Positions 18,201 to 26,522 of a DNA stretch of 64,000 bases are shown one piece after another. How positions within the stretch are numbered: position 1 is the stretch's first letter; every line of letters begins with the position of its first letter. The notes under the pieces were generated by a model. That model was not told where the DNA came from. It did no database searches and was given only the letters and a program-made list of their open reading frames with translations. Source of the DNA: DATBDE01 sp045805605 (GTDB lineage: Bacteria > Actinomycetota > Thermoleophilia > Solirubrobacterales > Solirubrobacteraceae); assembly GCA_045805605.1 (NCBI GenBank), contig JBJMKX010000110.1:1-64000 (forward strand), in the 5' to 3' direction. The translations under genes were made by a program, and so were the position numbers.

Positions 18201-18692
18201 TCAGCGGGCGAGCGTGGCTCGCCGGCCCCGCAGCTCGCCGTCCTCGAGGATCGCGCGCAGCCGTCGCAGCGCCCGCCGGTTCTGGCGCTTGACCCAGCCG
18301 CGCGCACCGAGCCGCTCCAGCAGCTTGTCGCTGATCAGCGCCGGCTCGGTCTCGCTCGTCAACTCGATCCGCGTCGTGTCGCCGGCGCCCTCGTACAGCC
18401 GGTACTCGGTCGTGACCTTGATGCGGTTGAACTTGCCCGCGCGGCCGGCCTCGACGAGCCGGTAGGGCGGATCGAGCTCGACGATCGTGGCGTCCGCCCA
18501 GGGGAACCGGTTGAGCGGCATCGAGAGCCGGTAGCGCGCGCCCGCGCCGCGCCCGTAGGACTGCTCCCGCGTGAGGCGGAAGTCCTTGAGGAAGTGGTCG
18601 GTGAACTCGGCGTGGTTGGCGATGTCCGCGAGGTACTCGAAGACCTCCTCGCGGGGGCGCGCGACGGTGGCGGTGACGGTGACCGGGTCCAA
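18201..18692 (-). CDS. SRPBCC (START/Bet v1-like) domain protein
   Basis: A 163-residue single-domain protein with the polyketide-cyclase/START pattern. It starts MDPVTVTATVARPREEVFEY and continues with the LADIANHAEFTDHF helix, beta strands and a long C-terminal helix. These folds form a hydrophobic cavity for a lipid or other small ligand; the ligand here is unknown. The start codon is TTG at 18692. It sits between the lipoprotein and a small Cys-rich protein gene on the same strand. Confidence 0.78.
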   Translation of the reverse strand: MDPVTVTATVARPREEVFEYLADIANHAEFTDHFLKDFRLTREQSYGRGAGARYRLSMPLNRFPWADATIVELDPPYRLVEAGRAGKFNRIKVTTEYRLYEGAGDTTRIELTSETEPALISDKLLERLGARGWVKRQNRRALRRLRAILEDGELRGRRATLAR

Positions 18693-18705
18693 GGCGCGGC
18701 GGAGT

Positions 18706-18969
18706 CTACGCCGCGCGCGACACCCTCAGCACCGTGTGCCCGGACTGGCTTCCGCGCACGATATGGACCTCGGTCGGCTCCTCTGGGCGCAGCGCGCCGC
18801 ACAGCTCGCACACCGTGCGGCCGCTCGCGTACACGAACATCCGCTCCCCGATCAGCGGGGAGCGATGGCAGTCGCGGCAACGGTCGCGACCGGCCTCGAG
18901 ACGGAGCACGCTGTCACGCAGGAGGGCGCGCTCCAGATCCGTGATGGAAGCGGGGTCGCCTTCGCTCAT
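18706..18969 (-). CDS. Small CxxC..CxxC protein, probable zinc ribbon
   Basis: The 87-residue product has CRDC and CELC about 30 residues apart (RDRCRDCHRSPLIGER and TVCELCGALRPEEPTEVH), consistent with one structural zinc. No catalytic signature is visible. It starts with ATG at 18969, and its stop is 13 nt before the SRPBCC start, so the two are probably cotranscribed. The family looks conserved in type but I cannot name it. Confidence 0.65.
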   Translation of the reverse strand: MSEGDPASITDLERALLRDSVLRLEAGRDRCRDCHRSPLIGERMFVYASGRTVCELCGALRPEEPTEVHIVRGSQSGHTVLRVSRAA

Positions 18970-19136
18970 GGGGACCTTTTTCGGCTCCCTTCAGGCGCTT
19001 CCTGCACGGTGCAGACACGGTTTCGCGACCGCGGTCTTTGGGCACGTTCGCCACTCAATACCGATTGACCTCGTCGCTATCATCACAATCGACTGAGCGG
19101 CCCCCTCGGCCCGCCGGTCCTGGAGGGAGACACCCA

Positions 19137-19730
19137 ATGGACGCGATGACGTCGGGCACGTTGGCCGGGACCGGATCTTTCCGATGCCTTGACTGCGACT
19201 ACGTCGTCACGCTGGCCGCCGACGATCGCCTGCCGGCGTGCCCCGGCTGCGGCGGCGCGCGCTTCGCTCGCTCCTCGCTCTTCGGGGACCCGCGCCTGGC
19301 CGCGGCCTCACCTCCTTCGGCGGCAGCCTCCGCCTTCGCCTCCGGCACCTGGCTGGCCGACGCCCGCGATGCCATCAGCGAGCCCGGCCAGTACCTCGCG
19401 TTCCGCGACGGCGATGAGATCCGGGTGACTCCGCTGACGCGCGAATGGACGCGCATCGGCCGCAGCCTGGCCGCCGACGTGCGCTTCGACGACCCCACCG
19501 TGTCGCGGCGCCATGCCCTCGTCGTGCGGCAGGCCGATGGCGTGCGCGTCCTCGACGACCGCAGCCTCAACGGGGTCTTCGTGAACGGGGAGCGCGTGGA
19601 GTGGAGCGCCCTTGCGGACGGCGACGAGATCGTCGTCGGGCGCCACGTCCTGCGCTTTGTAGACGTGCCGGCCAGTGGGGCGAGCGAGCAGCCCTCCAAC
19701 CGGCCGGCCGCCGAGCCGACCGTCCTGTAG
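19137..19730 (+). CDS. FHA-domain protein with N-terminal zinc ribbon
   Basis: This 197-residue protein has an N-terminal ribbon (CLDCDYVVTL...CPGCGG). A C-terminal FHA domain carries TRIGRSLAADVRFDDPTVSR, the conserved SRRHA and DRSLNGVFVNG. FHA domains read phosphothreonine, so it probably docks to a Ser/Thr-kinase substrate. The ATG at 19137 has GGAGGGAG 7 nt upstream, which decides this start over an in-frame one at 19038. It precedes an orphan ParA gene. Confidence 0.85.
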   Translation: MDAMTSGTLAGTGSFRCLDCDYVVTLAADDRLPACPGCGGARFARSSLFGDPRLAAASPPSAAASAFASGTWLADARDAISEPGQYLAFRDGDEIRVTPLTREWTRIGRSLAADVRFDDPTVSRRHALVVRQADGVRVLDDRSLNGVFVNGERVEWSALADGDEIVVGRHVLRFVDVPASGASEQPSNRPAAEPTVL

Positions 19731-19755
19731 CACCCGACGGTCGAGCGAGGAGAGG

Positions 19756-19783
19756 GCGGTCCCCTTCCGGGGGAGGGGACCGC
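19756..19783 (+). terminator. Hairpin downstream of the FHA gene
   Basis: GCGGTCCCC and GGGGACCGC form a perfect 9-bp stem with a 10-nt loop, 25 nt after the FHA stop codon and before the ParA promoter. It lacks a U-tract, as is common for hairpin terminators in high-GC actinobacteria. Confidence 0.55.
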
Positions 19784-19823
19784 ACGTCCCGCTGGAACGC
19801 TGAGCTAGTCTCCACCGCTCGCG

Positions 19824-20609
19824 ATGGCGGCGACGATCGCAGTCCTCTCCCAGAAAGGCGGCACCGGCAAGACAACGACGGTGCGCACGCTGACCGACGT
19901 TTTCCGGTCGCTCGGGCTCGAGGTCCTGGCGGTCGATCTCGACCCGCAGGGCAACCTCTCCGACTACCTCGACGTCGACCCCGAGGCCGAGCCCACGATC
20001 GGCGACGTCCTCACCGGCCGGGCCAACGCCGCCGACGCCGTCCACGACGGCATCATCCCCGCCAACCTGCACCTGGCCGAGGCGGAGCTGACCCTGGGCG
20101 GGAAGATGGGCCGCGAGCTCACTCTACGGAAGGCGCTCGCCGGCCTGGTCGACGACTACGACATCGTCCTGATCGACTGCCCGCCCGCGCTCGGCCTCCT
20201 GACCGTCAACGCGCTCGTGGCGTCCACGCACGCGCTCATCTCGGCCGAGGCCCAGTACTTCGCCCTGCAGGGCGTCGAGCAGGCGCTCGAGGTGGTCGAG
20301 CTCGCGCGCGAGACGCTCAACCCGCAGCTCGAGTGGCTCGGGGTCCTGCTCAACATCGCCGACATGCGAACGATCCACTCGCGCGAGGCCTACGCGAACC
20401 TGCGCGAGCACTACACGGCCAAGGTGTTCCGCACGCCGGTGCGTGCCTCGATCGCCTACGCCGAGTCGGCCGAGCGCGCGGTGTCGATCATCGACTACCG
20501 CCCCGACCTGGGCGCCGACTACCTGGCGCTCGCGGACGAGATCCTCGCGCGCCTGAAGCTCGGCGACGCGCGCAAGCGGCTGCAGCCGATGCTCGCGGCG
20601 GCCGGCTAG
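19824..20609 (+). CDS. ParA/Soj-family ATPase, orphan
   Basis: The 261-residue ATPase has a deviant Walker A (KGGTGKTTT near residue 11), VDLDPQGNLSDYL, and IDCPPALGLLTVNAL (Walker B). These are the standard ParA/MinD signature. There is no ParB or parS-like partner next to it, so chromosome partition is unproven; polar or protein positioning is possible. A TAGTCT box ends 12 nt before the ATG. It converges on thrB with no gap between the two stop codons. Confidence 0.88.
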   Translation: MAATIAVLSQKGGTGKTTTVRTLTDVFRSLGLEVLAVDLDPQGNLSDYLDVDPEAEPTIGDVLTGRANAADAVHDGIIPANLHLAEAELTLGGKMGRELTLRKALAGLVDDYDIVLIDCPPALGLLTVNALVASTHALISAEAQYFALQGVEQALEVVELARETLNPQLEWLGVLLNIADMRTIHSREAYANLREHYTAKVFRTPVRASIAYAESAERAVSIIDYRPDLGADYLALADEILARLKLGDARKRLQPMLAAAG

Positions 20610-21464
20610 TCACGCGATCGCCTTGACGTCCGCGCCCTGCGGCTCAAACGGCACGCGCCTGACCTGGGCGTCGTCGCCCGCCGCGCGCCGCAGGCCTTCC
20701 AGCACGCCGCCGGTCAGCTCGTAGTGCGTCCAAACGAGCACGGTCGGCCCGGCCCCGGAGATCGTGGCCCCGAGCGCACCGAGCTCGCGGGCCCGCTGCG
20801 CCAGCTCCAGGGAACGCGGATAGAGGTGCGCACGGCGCGGCTGGTGCAGGCGGTCATGGAGGCCGGCGGCGACGAGGTCCCACTCGCCCCGGGCGAGGCC
20901 GAGCGTCAGCAGCGCGGTGCGCGCGACGTTGTAGACCGCGTCGGCCATCGGCACCTCGGACGGCAGCGCCGCACGCGCCTCGGCGGTCCGCACCGGTGTA
21001 TGGGGGATCACGAGAACCGCCTCCAGTCCCACTGGCGCGTCCAGTCGGGCGAGGTGGCCGTCGGCCCAGATCACGAAGCCGCCGCGCAGTGCCGCGGCCA
21101 CGTTGTCCGGATGGCCCTCGAGCTCGATCGCTGTCGCCAGAACGTCGGCGTCGAGCTCGTAGAGGTGATCGGCGGCGAGGAGGCCGGCGACGATCGCCGC
21201 CGCGCTCGAGCCCAGGCCCCCGACCAGCGGGATGTCCGAGCGGATCCTGAAGCGCAGCCCGTCGGCAGGGTGCAGGCGCTCGAAGGCGCGCACGACGAGG
21301 TTCGAGCGATCGCGCGGGACGTCGAGCTCGGTCACGACCTCGAACGTGCCGGTCTCGCGCACCTCGATCTCCAGGTGCAGCGCCAGCGCGGCGGCCAGGG
21401 CGTCGAAGCCCGGCCCGAGGTTGGCCGAGCTCGCCGGCGCCTTGACCACCCGCCGGCGCTCCAT
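20610..21464 (-). CDS. thrB: Homoserine kinase
   Basis: This 284-residue GHMP kinase phosphorylates L-homoserine for threonine synthesis. It begins MERRRVVKAPASSANLGPGF, has the ATP loop PLVGGLGSSAAAIVAGL and the C-terminal GATISGAGPTVLVW motif. It is the last gene of lysA-hom-thrC-thrB, and its ATG overlaps the thrC TGA by one base (TGATG). Length and motifs are as expected. Confidence 0.95.
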   Translation of the reverse strand: MERRRVVKAPASSANLGPGFDALAAALALHLEIEVRETGTFEVVTELDVPRDRSNLVVRAFERLHPADGLRFRIRSDIPLVGGLGSSAAAIVAGLLAADHLYELDADVLATAIELEGHPDNVAAALRGGFVIWADGHLARLDAPVGLEAVLVIPHTPVRTAEARAALPSEVPMADAVYNVARTALLTLGLARGEWDLVAAGLHDRLHQPRRAHLYPRSLELAQRARELGALGATISGAGPTVLVWTHYELTGGVLEGLRRAAGDDAQVRRVPFEPQGADVKAIA

Positions 21465-22474
21465 CAGCGAAGCACCGCCTGCTCCAGCGCGGCGAGCTCC
21501 GGCTCGCACGGCACCACGCCGCCCGCGTGGTCGAGCGCCGTGTCGGGGTCCTTGAGCCCGTGGCCGGTGAGCACGCACACGATCCGCTCGGCCCCACCCG
21601 CCCCGTGCGCGAGCAGGCCCGCCACCGACGCCGCCGACGCCGGCTCGCAGAAGATCCCCTCGGCGGCGGCGAGCATCCGGTAGCACGCGAGGATCTGCTC
21701 GTCCGAGACGGCGCTGACCCGCCCGCCTGAGTCGGTCATCGCCGCCATCGCGTCCTCCCACCGGGCTGGATTGCCGATGCGGATGGCGCTCGCGACCGTC
21801 TCCGGTTGGGCGACCGGCGTGCCGCGCACCAGCGGGGCGGCGCCCTCGGCCTGGAACCCGTACATCCGCGGCCGTAGGCCCGCCTCGCGAAAACCGCGCC
21901 AGTAGGCGGTGATGTTGCCGGCGTTGCCGACCGGGATGCAGAGCGCGTCGATCTCGCCGAGCTCGTCGACGACCTCGAAGGCCGCGGTCTTCTGGCCCTC
22001 CATGCGGAACTCGTTGACCGAGTTGACGAGCGCGATCGGGTGGCGGTCGACCAGCTCGCGCACGAGCGCGAGCGCCTGGTCGAACGTGCCGCGCAGGGCG
22101 ACGACGCGGGCGCCGTGCATCAGGGCCTGGGCGAGCTTGCCGGTGGCGATCTTGCCCTCGGGAACGATGACCGCCCCGCGCAATCCGGCCCGCGCCGCGT
22201 AGGCGGCGGCGCTGGCCGCGGTATTGCCGGTGGAGGCGCAGATCACCGCCTCGGCGCCCTCGCGCACCGCGGCCGACACCGCGCACGTCATGCCGCGGTC
22301 CTTGAACGAGCCGGTCGGATTGGCGCCCTCGATCTTCAGCCACACCTCGGCGCCGGCGCGCTCCGACAGCCGCAGCGCGGGGACGAGCGGCGTCGAGCCC
22401 TCGTCGAGCGAGACCACGGGGTCCTCGTCGGCGAACGGCAGCCGGTCGCGGTACCGCGCGATGACGCCGCTCAG
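21464..22474 (-). CDS. thrC: Threonine synthase, with apparent CTG start
   Basis: A PLP enzyme of about 336 residues converting O-phosphohomoserine to threonine. It shows the PLP lysine in NPTGSFKDRGM, the glycine-rich loop VGNAGNITAYW and ASTGNTAASAA. The family N-terminus (WRGLIERYRDRLP-like; here LSGVIARYRDRLP) is preserved only if translation begins at CTG 22474-22472. That codon overlaps the hom TGA as CTGA and has GGAGGAG 5 nt upstream. No ATG, GTG or TTG lies nearby; the next GTG would remove the conserved RYRDRLP region. The assignment is firm; the CTG start is strongly supported but inferred. Confidence 0.94.
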   Translation of the reverse strand: MSGVIARYRDRLPFADEDPVVSLDEGSTPLVPALRLSERAGAEVWLKIEGANPTGSFKDRGMTCAVSAAVREGAEAVICASTGNTAASAAAYAARAGLRGAVIVPEGKIATGKLAQALMHGARVVALRGTFDQALALVRELVDRHPIALVNSVNEFRMEGQKTAAFEVVDELGEIDALCIPVGNAGNITAYWRGFREAGLRPRMYGFQAEGAAPLVRGTPVAQPETVASAIRIGNPARWEDAMAAMTDSGGRVSAVSDEQILACYRMLAAAEGIFCEPASAASVAGLLAHGAGGAERIVCVLTGHGLKDPDTALDHAGGVVPCEPELAALEQAVLR

Positions 22475-23691
22475 TGAAACTCCTCCTCGATCACGCGGAT
22501 GGCGCGCGGCTTGGCGCGCATGAAGTCGAGCTCGGCGATCCGGTCCAGCGCCTCGAAGAACTTCGACTCCAGCACCGGGTGCATGACCATGACCAGGCGG
22601 GCGCTCTCCCCCAGCCCCTTTTGGACCACGGATTTGACCGACACGTCGTGTTCGCCGAGGACGTGCGCGACCGCGGCCAGCACTCCCGGGCGGTCGGCGA
22701 CTTCGAGGTGCAGGTAGAAGGCGGAGACGATGTCCGAGACGACCTCGAGCTCGCCGCTCGTCGGCGGGGTCGAGGCGGGCGGGATCATCGCGCTGATGAC
22801 GTCGCCGAGCACCGCGCTGGCCGTCTGCGGCCCGCCCGCCCCCGGCCCGGACATCGTGATCTCGGTGATCACGGGGGACTCGACCGTCACCGCGTTGAAC
22901 GGCCCGTTGACCGACGCAAGCGGGTGGTCGCCGTAGAGGAAGGCGGGGTGCACGCGCACCGAGAGCCCGCCGTCGATGCGCTCGGCCGTTCCGATGAGCT
23001 TGAGCCCGAGGCCCAGCTCGTGCGCGTACTCGAGATCGTCGGGGGCGATGTGCTCGATGCCCTCGTAGCGGACCTGCTCGAGGCGCACCGGCGTATCGAA
23101 GGCCAGCCGCGCGAGGATCGCCATCTTGGCCGCGGCGTCGCGGCCGTCGACGTCCTCGGACGGATCGGCCTCGGCGTAGCCGAGCCGCTGCGCCTCGGCC
23201 AGCGCCTCCGCGTAGGTCATCCCGGTGCGGGCCATCTCGGTGAGGATGAAGTTCGTCGTGCCGTTGACGATTCCGTGCAGCCGCTCGACGTGCGCGCCGG
23301 CCAGCGACTCCTGCAGCACCCGGATGACCGGCACCACGCCGGCGACCGCGGCCTCGAAGCGCAGCTGCACGCCGTGATCGCGCGCCGTGGACCACAGCTC
23401 CTCGCCGAACTGGGAGAGCAGCTGCTTGTTGGCGGTGACGACGTGGCGGCCGGCGCGCATCGCCCGCAGCACGTAGTCGCGGGCCGGCTCGATGCCGCCG
23501 ATGAGCTCGACGATGAGCTGCGAGCGCTCGAGGATCTCCTCGAAGTCGCCCCGCGAGCGGGTGAGGACGCCGGAGAGCTCGGGGCGCAGGCCGGTGATCG
23601 CCTCGACTTGCTGAGCGCGCGCGGGCAGCAGCTCGGCGAACGCCGAGCCGACCGTGCCGTGCCCGAGGAGCCCGACGCTAAACGACGTCAC
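22471..23691 (-). CDS. hom: Homoserine dehydrogenase with C-terminal ACT domain
   Basis: The 406-residue enzyme reduces aspartate semialdehyde to homoserine. It has the NAD(P) loop GLLGHGTVG, the substrate motif NGTTNFILTEM and the catalytic region GYAEADPSEDVDGRDAAAK. An ACT domain follows from about residue 330 (VADRPGVLAAVAHVLGEHDV), which in this family mediates feedback inhibition by threonine. The GTG start lies 14 nt inside the lysA 3' end, so the operon is tightly coupled. Confidence 0.96.
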   Translation of the reverse strand: MTSFSVGLLGHGTVGSAFAELLPARAQQVEAITGLRPELSGVLTRSRGDFEEILERSQLIVELIGGIEPARDYVLRAMRAGRHVVTANKQLLSQFGEELWSTARDHGVQLRFEAAVAGVVPVIRVLQESLAGAHVERLHGIVNGTTNFILTEMARTGMTYAEALAEAQRLGYAEADPSEDVDGRDAAAKMAILARLAFDTPVRLEQVRYEGIEHIAPDDLEYAHELGLGLKLIGTAERIDGGLSVRVHPAFLYGDHPLASVNGPFNAVTVESPVITEITMSGPGAGGPQTASAVLGDVISAMIPPASTPPTSGELEVVSDIVSAFYLHLEVADRPGVLAAVAHVLGEHDVSVKSVVQKGLGESARLVMVMHPVLESKFFEALDRIAELDFMRAKPRAIRVIEEEFH

Positions 23692-24940
23692 GCGCGAGGA
23701 GGTCGTCGTAGGTCTCGCGCCGGACGACGACCTTCGCGGCGCCGTCGCGGCAGAGGACCACGGGCGGCCGCGGCACGCCGTTGTAGTTGTTGGCCAGCGC
23801 GTGCCCGTAGGCGCCGGTGCCGGGTACGGCGATCACGTCGCCCGGCCGCGGCTCGGCGAGGTCGGCGTCGCGCACGATCACGTCGCTGGATTCGCAGTGC
23901 TTGCCGACGAGGCGGCAGGCGGTCCCGCCGCCGAAGCGATCGGCGACCTGTGCCTCGTAGCGGGCGCCGTAGAGCATCGGACGCAGGTTGTCGGACATCC
24001 CGCCGTCGACCGCGACCCAGGTGATGGCGCCGCCGGCCTTGACCGTCACCACCCGGTACAGCGTCACGCCCGCGTTGGCGACGAGCGCGCGTCCGGGCTC
24101 GAGCAGGATCCGCTTCCCCGGCCCCACCTGCTCGTCCACGGCGCCGACGACGGCGTCGACCCACTCCTCGAGCGACGGCGGGTCGTCGCTCTCCAGGTAG
24201 GCGACGCCGAGCCCGCCGCCGAGGTCGTAGGTGGAGAAGTCGCCGAGCGGCGCGATGGCGGCCGCGGCGCGCTCGAACGGGTGGAGGTCGAGCAGCTGGG
24301 AGCCGATGTGCACGTGGAGTCCGTCGAGCGTGACCGCGGGCGACGCCTCGAGCGCGTCGATCATGCCCGGCGCCTGTGCGAGCGGCACGCCGAATTTCGA
24401 CTCGGCCTGGCCGGTGGAGATGAACGCGTGGGTGTCGCCGGCCACGTTCGGGTTGACGCGCAGGAGCACGCGCACTGGCCGGCCTGGAGCGAGGGCCTCC
24501 AGCCGTCGCAGGTCGTCGGCGTTGTCGACGACCACGCAACCCACGCCGGCCCGAAGAGCGGCGCGCAGCTCGGCCTCGTCCTTGGCGTTGCCGTGCAGGT
24601 AGATGCGCGCCGGGTCGACCCCGGCCGCGAGCGCCATGTGCAGCTCGCCCCCCGAGGCGACGTCGGCGCTCAAGCCCTCCTCGGCCATCAACCGGTAGAC
24701 GGCGGTGACGGGGAGGGCCTTGGAGGCGAACAGCACCTCACCGCCGGGAGCCCGGGCGTCGAGCGCCTCCCGGACCGCGCGGGCGCGCGCGCGGATGTCG
24801 TCCTCGTCGAGCAGGTAGGCCGGGGTCCCGAAGCGCTCGGCGAGCTCGATCGCGTCGCACCCGGCCACCTCGAGCCGGCCGGCCTCGCTGAGACGGCTGG
24901 CAAGCGGCCAGGCGGCCGAGAGGGCGCGGGTGGCGGCCAT
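23678..24940 (-). CDS. lysA: Diaminopimelate decarboxylase
   Basis: The 420-residue PLP decarboxylase makes lysine from meso-diaminopimelate. The PLP lysine is in FASKALPVTAVYRLM; HVHIGSQL, LGGGLGVAYL and EPGRALVANAG are the usual barrel motifs; the active-site cysteine is in GKHCESSDV. It heads the operon. Only 12 bp separate its ATG from the divergent hydrolase start. A CATAAT box on the minus strand (24955-24950) implies a nearly leaderless mRNA. Confidence 0.96.
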   Translation of the reverse strand: MAATRALSAAWPLASRLSEAGRLEVAGCDAIELAERFGTPAYLLDEDDIRARARAVREALDARAPGGEVLFASKALPVTAVYRLMAEEGLSADVASGGELHMALAAGVDPARIYLHGNAKDEAELRAALRAGVGCVVVDNADDLRRLEALAPGRPVRVLLRVNPNVAGDTHAFISTGQAESKFGVPLAQAPGMIDALEASPAVTLDGLHVHIGSQLLDLHPFERAAAAIAPLGDFSTYDLGGGLGVAYLESDDPPSLEEWVDAVVGAVDEQVGPGKRILLEPGRALVANAGVTLYRVVTVKAGGAITWVAVDGGMSDNLRPMLYGARYEAQVADRFGGGTACRLVGKHCESSDVIVRDADLAEPRPGDVIAVPGTGAYGHALANNYNGVPRPPVVLCRDGAAKVVVRRETYDDLLARDVV

Positions 24941-24952
24941 CGGTGCTGCATT

Positions 24953-25654
24953 ATGGACGGGATGCGACGCCCGGCCGCCGCCCCGCCCGAGGAGCTCGGC
25001 GCCCGCGACGGGCTCGCCTACGCGCTGTTCGTTCCCTACGAGCAGCCGCTCGGCGGCGTCGTGATCCTGCACGGCGCGGGGTCGTGCAAGGAGAACCACT
25101 TCGACTTCGCGCGGGCCCTGCGGGCGGCCGGCATGGCGGCGGTCGCCTTCGATCAGCGCGGGCACGGGGCGAGCGAGGGTGCGCTCGACGGGCGGGCGGT
25201 GGCGGACGTTGCCACGATGGCGTCGGCGCTGCCGCCGGGGGCGCCGCTCGGGTTGCGCGGATCGAGCATGGGCGGGTACCTGGCCCTGGTCGCGGCCGCA
25301 CAGCTCGACGCGGCGGCGGTGGTGGCGATCTGCCCGGCGTCGGCCGACCACCTCGCCCGCGGCCTCGCGGATGAGCGCTTTGACTTCCGCGCCGACCCCG
25401 ACCGCCTGCAGGCGTTGCTGGCCGAGCACCCGCTCGACGCGGTCGTCCCGGACCTTGCCGCCGAACTGCTGCTGCTGCATGCCGAGGGCGACGAGCAGGT
25501 GCCGGTGCAGCACTCGCGCGACCTCGCGGCGCTCGCCGACCCGCACCGCAGCCGCTACGTCGAGGTGCCCGGCGGCGACCACCGCTCCGTGCAGCACGAC
25601 TCCGAGCTGCAGGCCCTCACCGTGCGCTTCCTGGCGAAGGCGTTCGGGCGCTGA
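24953..25654 (+). CDS. Alpha/beta-hydrolase
   Basis: This 233-residue hydrolase has the oxyanion region VILHGAGSCKENH, a nucleophile elbow RGSSMGGYLAL, a probable acid in LLHAEGDEQVPV and the histidine in GGDHRSVQHD. The fold and triad are those of small serine esterases/peptidases (DLH/YqiA-like). The substrate is unknown. Starts at 24953 or 24962 are both ATG in frame. It is divergent from lysA by only 12 bp. Confidence 0.82.
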   Translation: MDGMRRPAAAPPEELGARDGLAYALFVPYEQPLGGVVILHGAGSCKENHFDFARALRAAGMAAVAFDQRGHGASEGALDGRAVADVATMASALPPGAPLGLRGSSMGGYLALVAAAQLDAAAVVAICPASADHLARGLADERFDFRADPDRLQALLAEHPLDAVVPDLAAELLLLHAEGDEQVPVQHSRDLAALADPHRSRYVEVPGGDHRSVQHDSELQALTVRFLAKAFGR

Positions 25655-25689
25655 ACCCGACGCGCGCTTCGGCTACGGGCCACCGCCGC

Positions 25690-25707
25690 CGGTCACGCCG
25701 GTGACCG
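25690..25707. terminator. Hairpin between convergent hydrolase and hypothetical gene
   Basis: CGGTCAC and GTGACCG form a perfect 7-bp stem with a 4-nt loop in the 115-bp gap between convergent stop codons. No U-tract follows on either strand. Confidence 0.45.
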
Positions 25708-25769
25708 TGTTGGCGACGGTCTGGCCGGGGCTCTGAACGGTTTCGGCGAAATGTTCCATCGATGGCGGC

Positions 25770-26486
25770 TCAGTGGCCGCGATCGCTCTTCGGCGGGGCC
25801 TTCTTGGCCTGGCCGGGCGGGATCTTCTCGCCGGATCCCTTGTCGGAGGCGGGCGGCGCTGTCTCGGGCGCCGCGCTGGTCGACGTGGCGTTGCCGTTCC
25901 CGTTGCCCTTGTGCTTGCCCTTCATGGCACTCGCGTTGGACGCCGCGGGGGGAGACCGGCCCGTGTCCGACCTCGCAGGTGCGCCGCCCGTCGAGCCGCG
26001 TTCCGACTTCGCGGGGCTCGTCGACGGGCTTTCGGTCGTCGGACTTCCGGCACGCGGCTGATTGCTGGACGCTCGTGCCTTGGTGCCGCCACCGGTCGAC
26101 GGCGCGGAGCTCGTGGGCCTCGACGCGGCGACCGCCGAGGCGGGCCGGGTGGCCCTGCGCGTCGTGCGGCGGTGGCGGCGGCGCGAGCCTGCGGGGACGC
26201 GCGGCTCCGCGGAGGACGTCGCGGCGGCCGAGCGCGTCGGCGGCGCCGCGGAACTGCGGGGGACGGGTGCCTCCACGGGGGCAAACCCGCCGGTGCCGAG
26301 CAACGCCCGCCCCGCGGGCGGAACGTCGCTGACGACCAGGGCGCGGCCCTCACGGGCGTCGACGCCCCGGGCCGGCCATGCGTCGAACGCGATGACCGGA
26401 CCGATCAGGAGGATGACGCAGATGGTCCCTGCAATGAGGGAGCCCGAAACCGCCACTCCCGCCAGCGTGAGCCGAACGTTGCCCAT
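25770..26486 (-). CDS. Membrane-anchored low-complexity protein, hypothetical
   Basis: About 238 residues: one N-terminal membrane helix (LAGVAVSGSLIAGTICVILL) followed by a long disordered Ser/Pro/Ala/Arg-rich stretch. It ends in a Lys/Gly/Asn-rich tail (GKHKGNGNGNATS). No folded domain is recognised; a wall-spanning or secreted linker role is guesswork. Two ATGs are possible: 26498 lies inside a sigma-28-like -10 element, so 26486 (MGNVRLTLAG) is preferred. Low complexity makes the call less certain. Confidence 0.55.
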   Translation of the reverse strand: MGNVRLTLAGVAVSGSLIAGTICVILLIGPVIAFDAWPARGVDAREGRALVVSDVPPAGRALLGTGGFAPVEAPVPRSSAAPPTRSAAATSSAEPRVPAGSRRRHRRTTRRATRPASAVAASRPTSSAPSTGGGTKARASSNQPRAGSPTTESPSTSPAKSERGSTGGAPARSDTGRSPPAASNASAMKGKHKGNGNGNATSTSAAPETAPPASDKGSGEKIPPGQAKKAPPKSDRGH

Positions 26487-26494
26487 CCACCTGC

Positions 26495-26522
26495 CCATCG
26501 GCGGCGATGGACTGTTTCTTTA
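26495..26522 (-). promoter_or_regulatory. Possible sigma-28/WhiG-type promoter overlapping the lgt stop
   Basis: Reading the minus strand, TAAAG (26522-26518) is followed after 15 nt by GCCGATGG (26502-26495). This resembles the flagellar/WhiG consensus TAAAG...GCCGATAA. TAAAG includes the lgt stop codon. Transcription would start near the ATG at 26486. The spacing is 1 nt longer than the E. coli FliA consensus. Confidence 0.4.

Noticed and set aside
19824..20609. ParA as sign of a plasmid or integrated replicon
   Set aside because: No ParB, parS cluster, replication gene or compositional change nearby.
22400..24960. Threonine/lysine leader peptide, attenuator or lysine riboswitch before lysA
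   Set aside because: Only 12 bp precede lysA before the divergent gene; no room for a leader and no motif seen.
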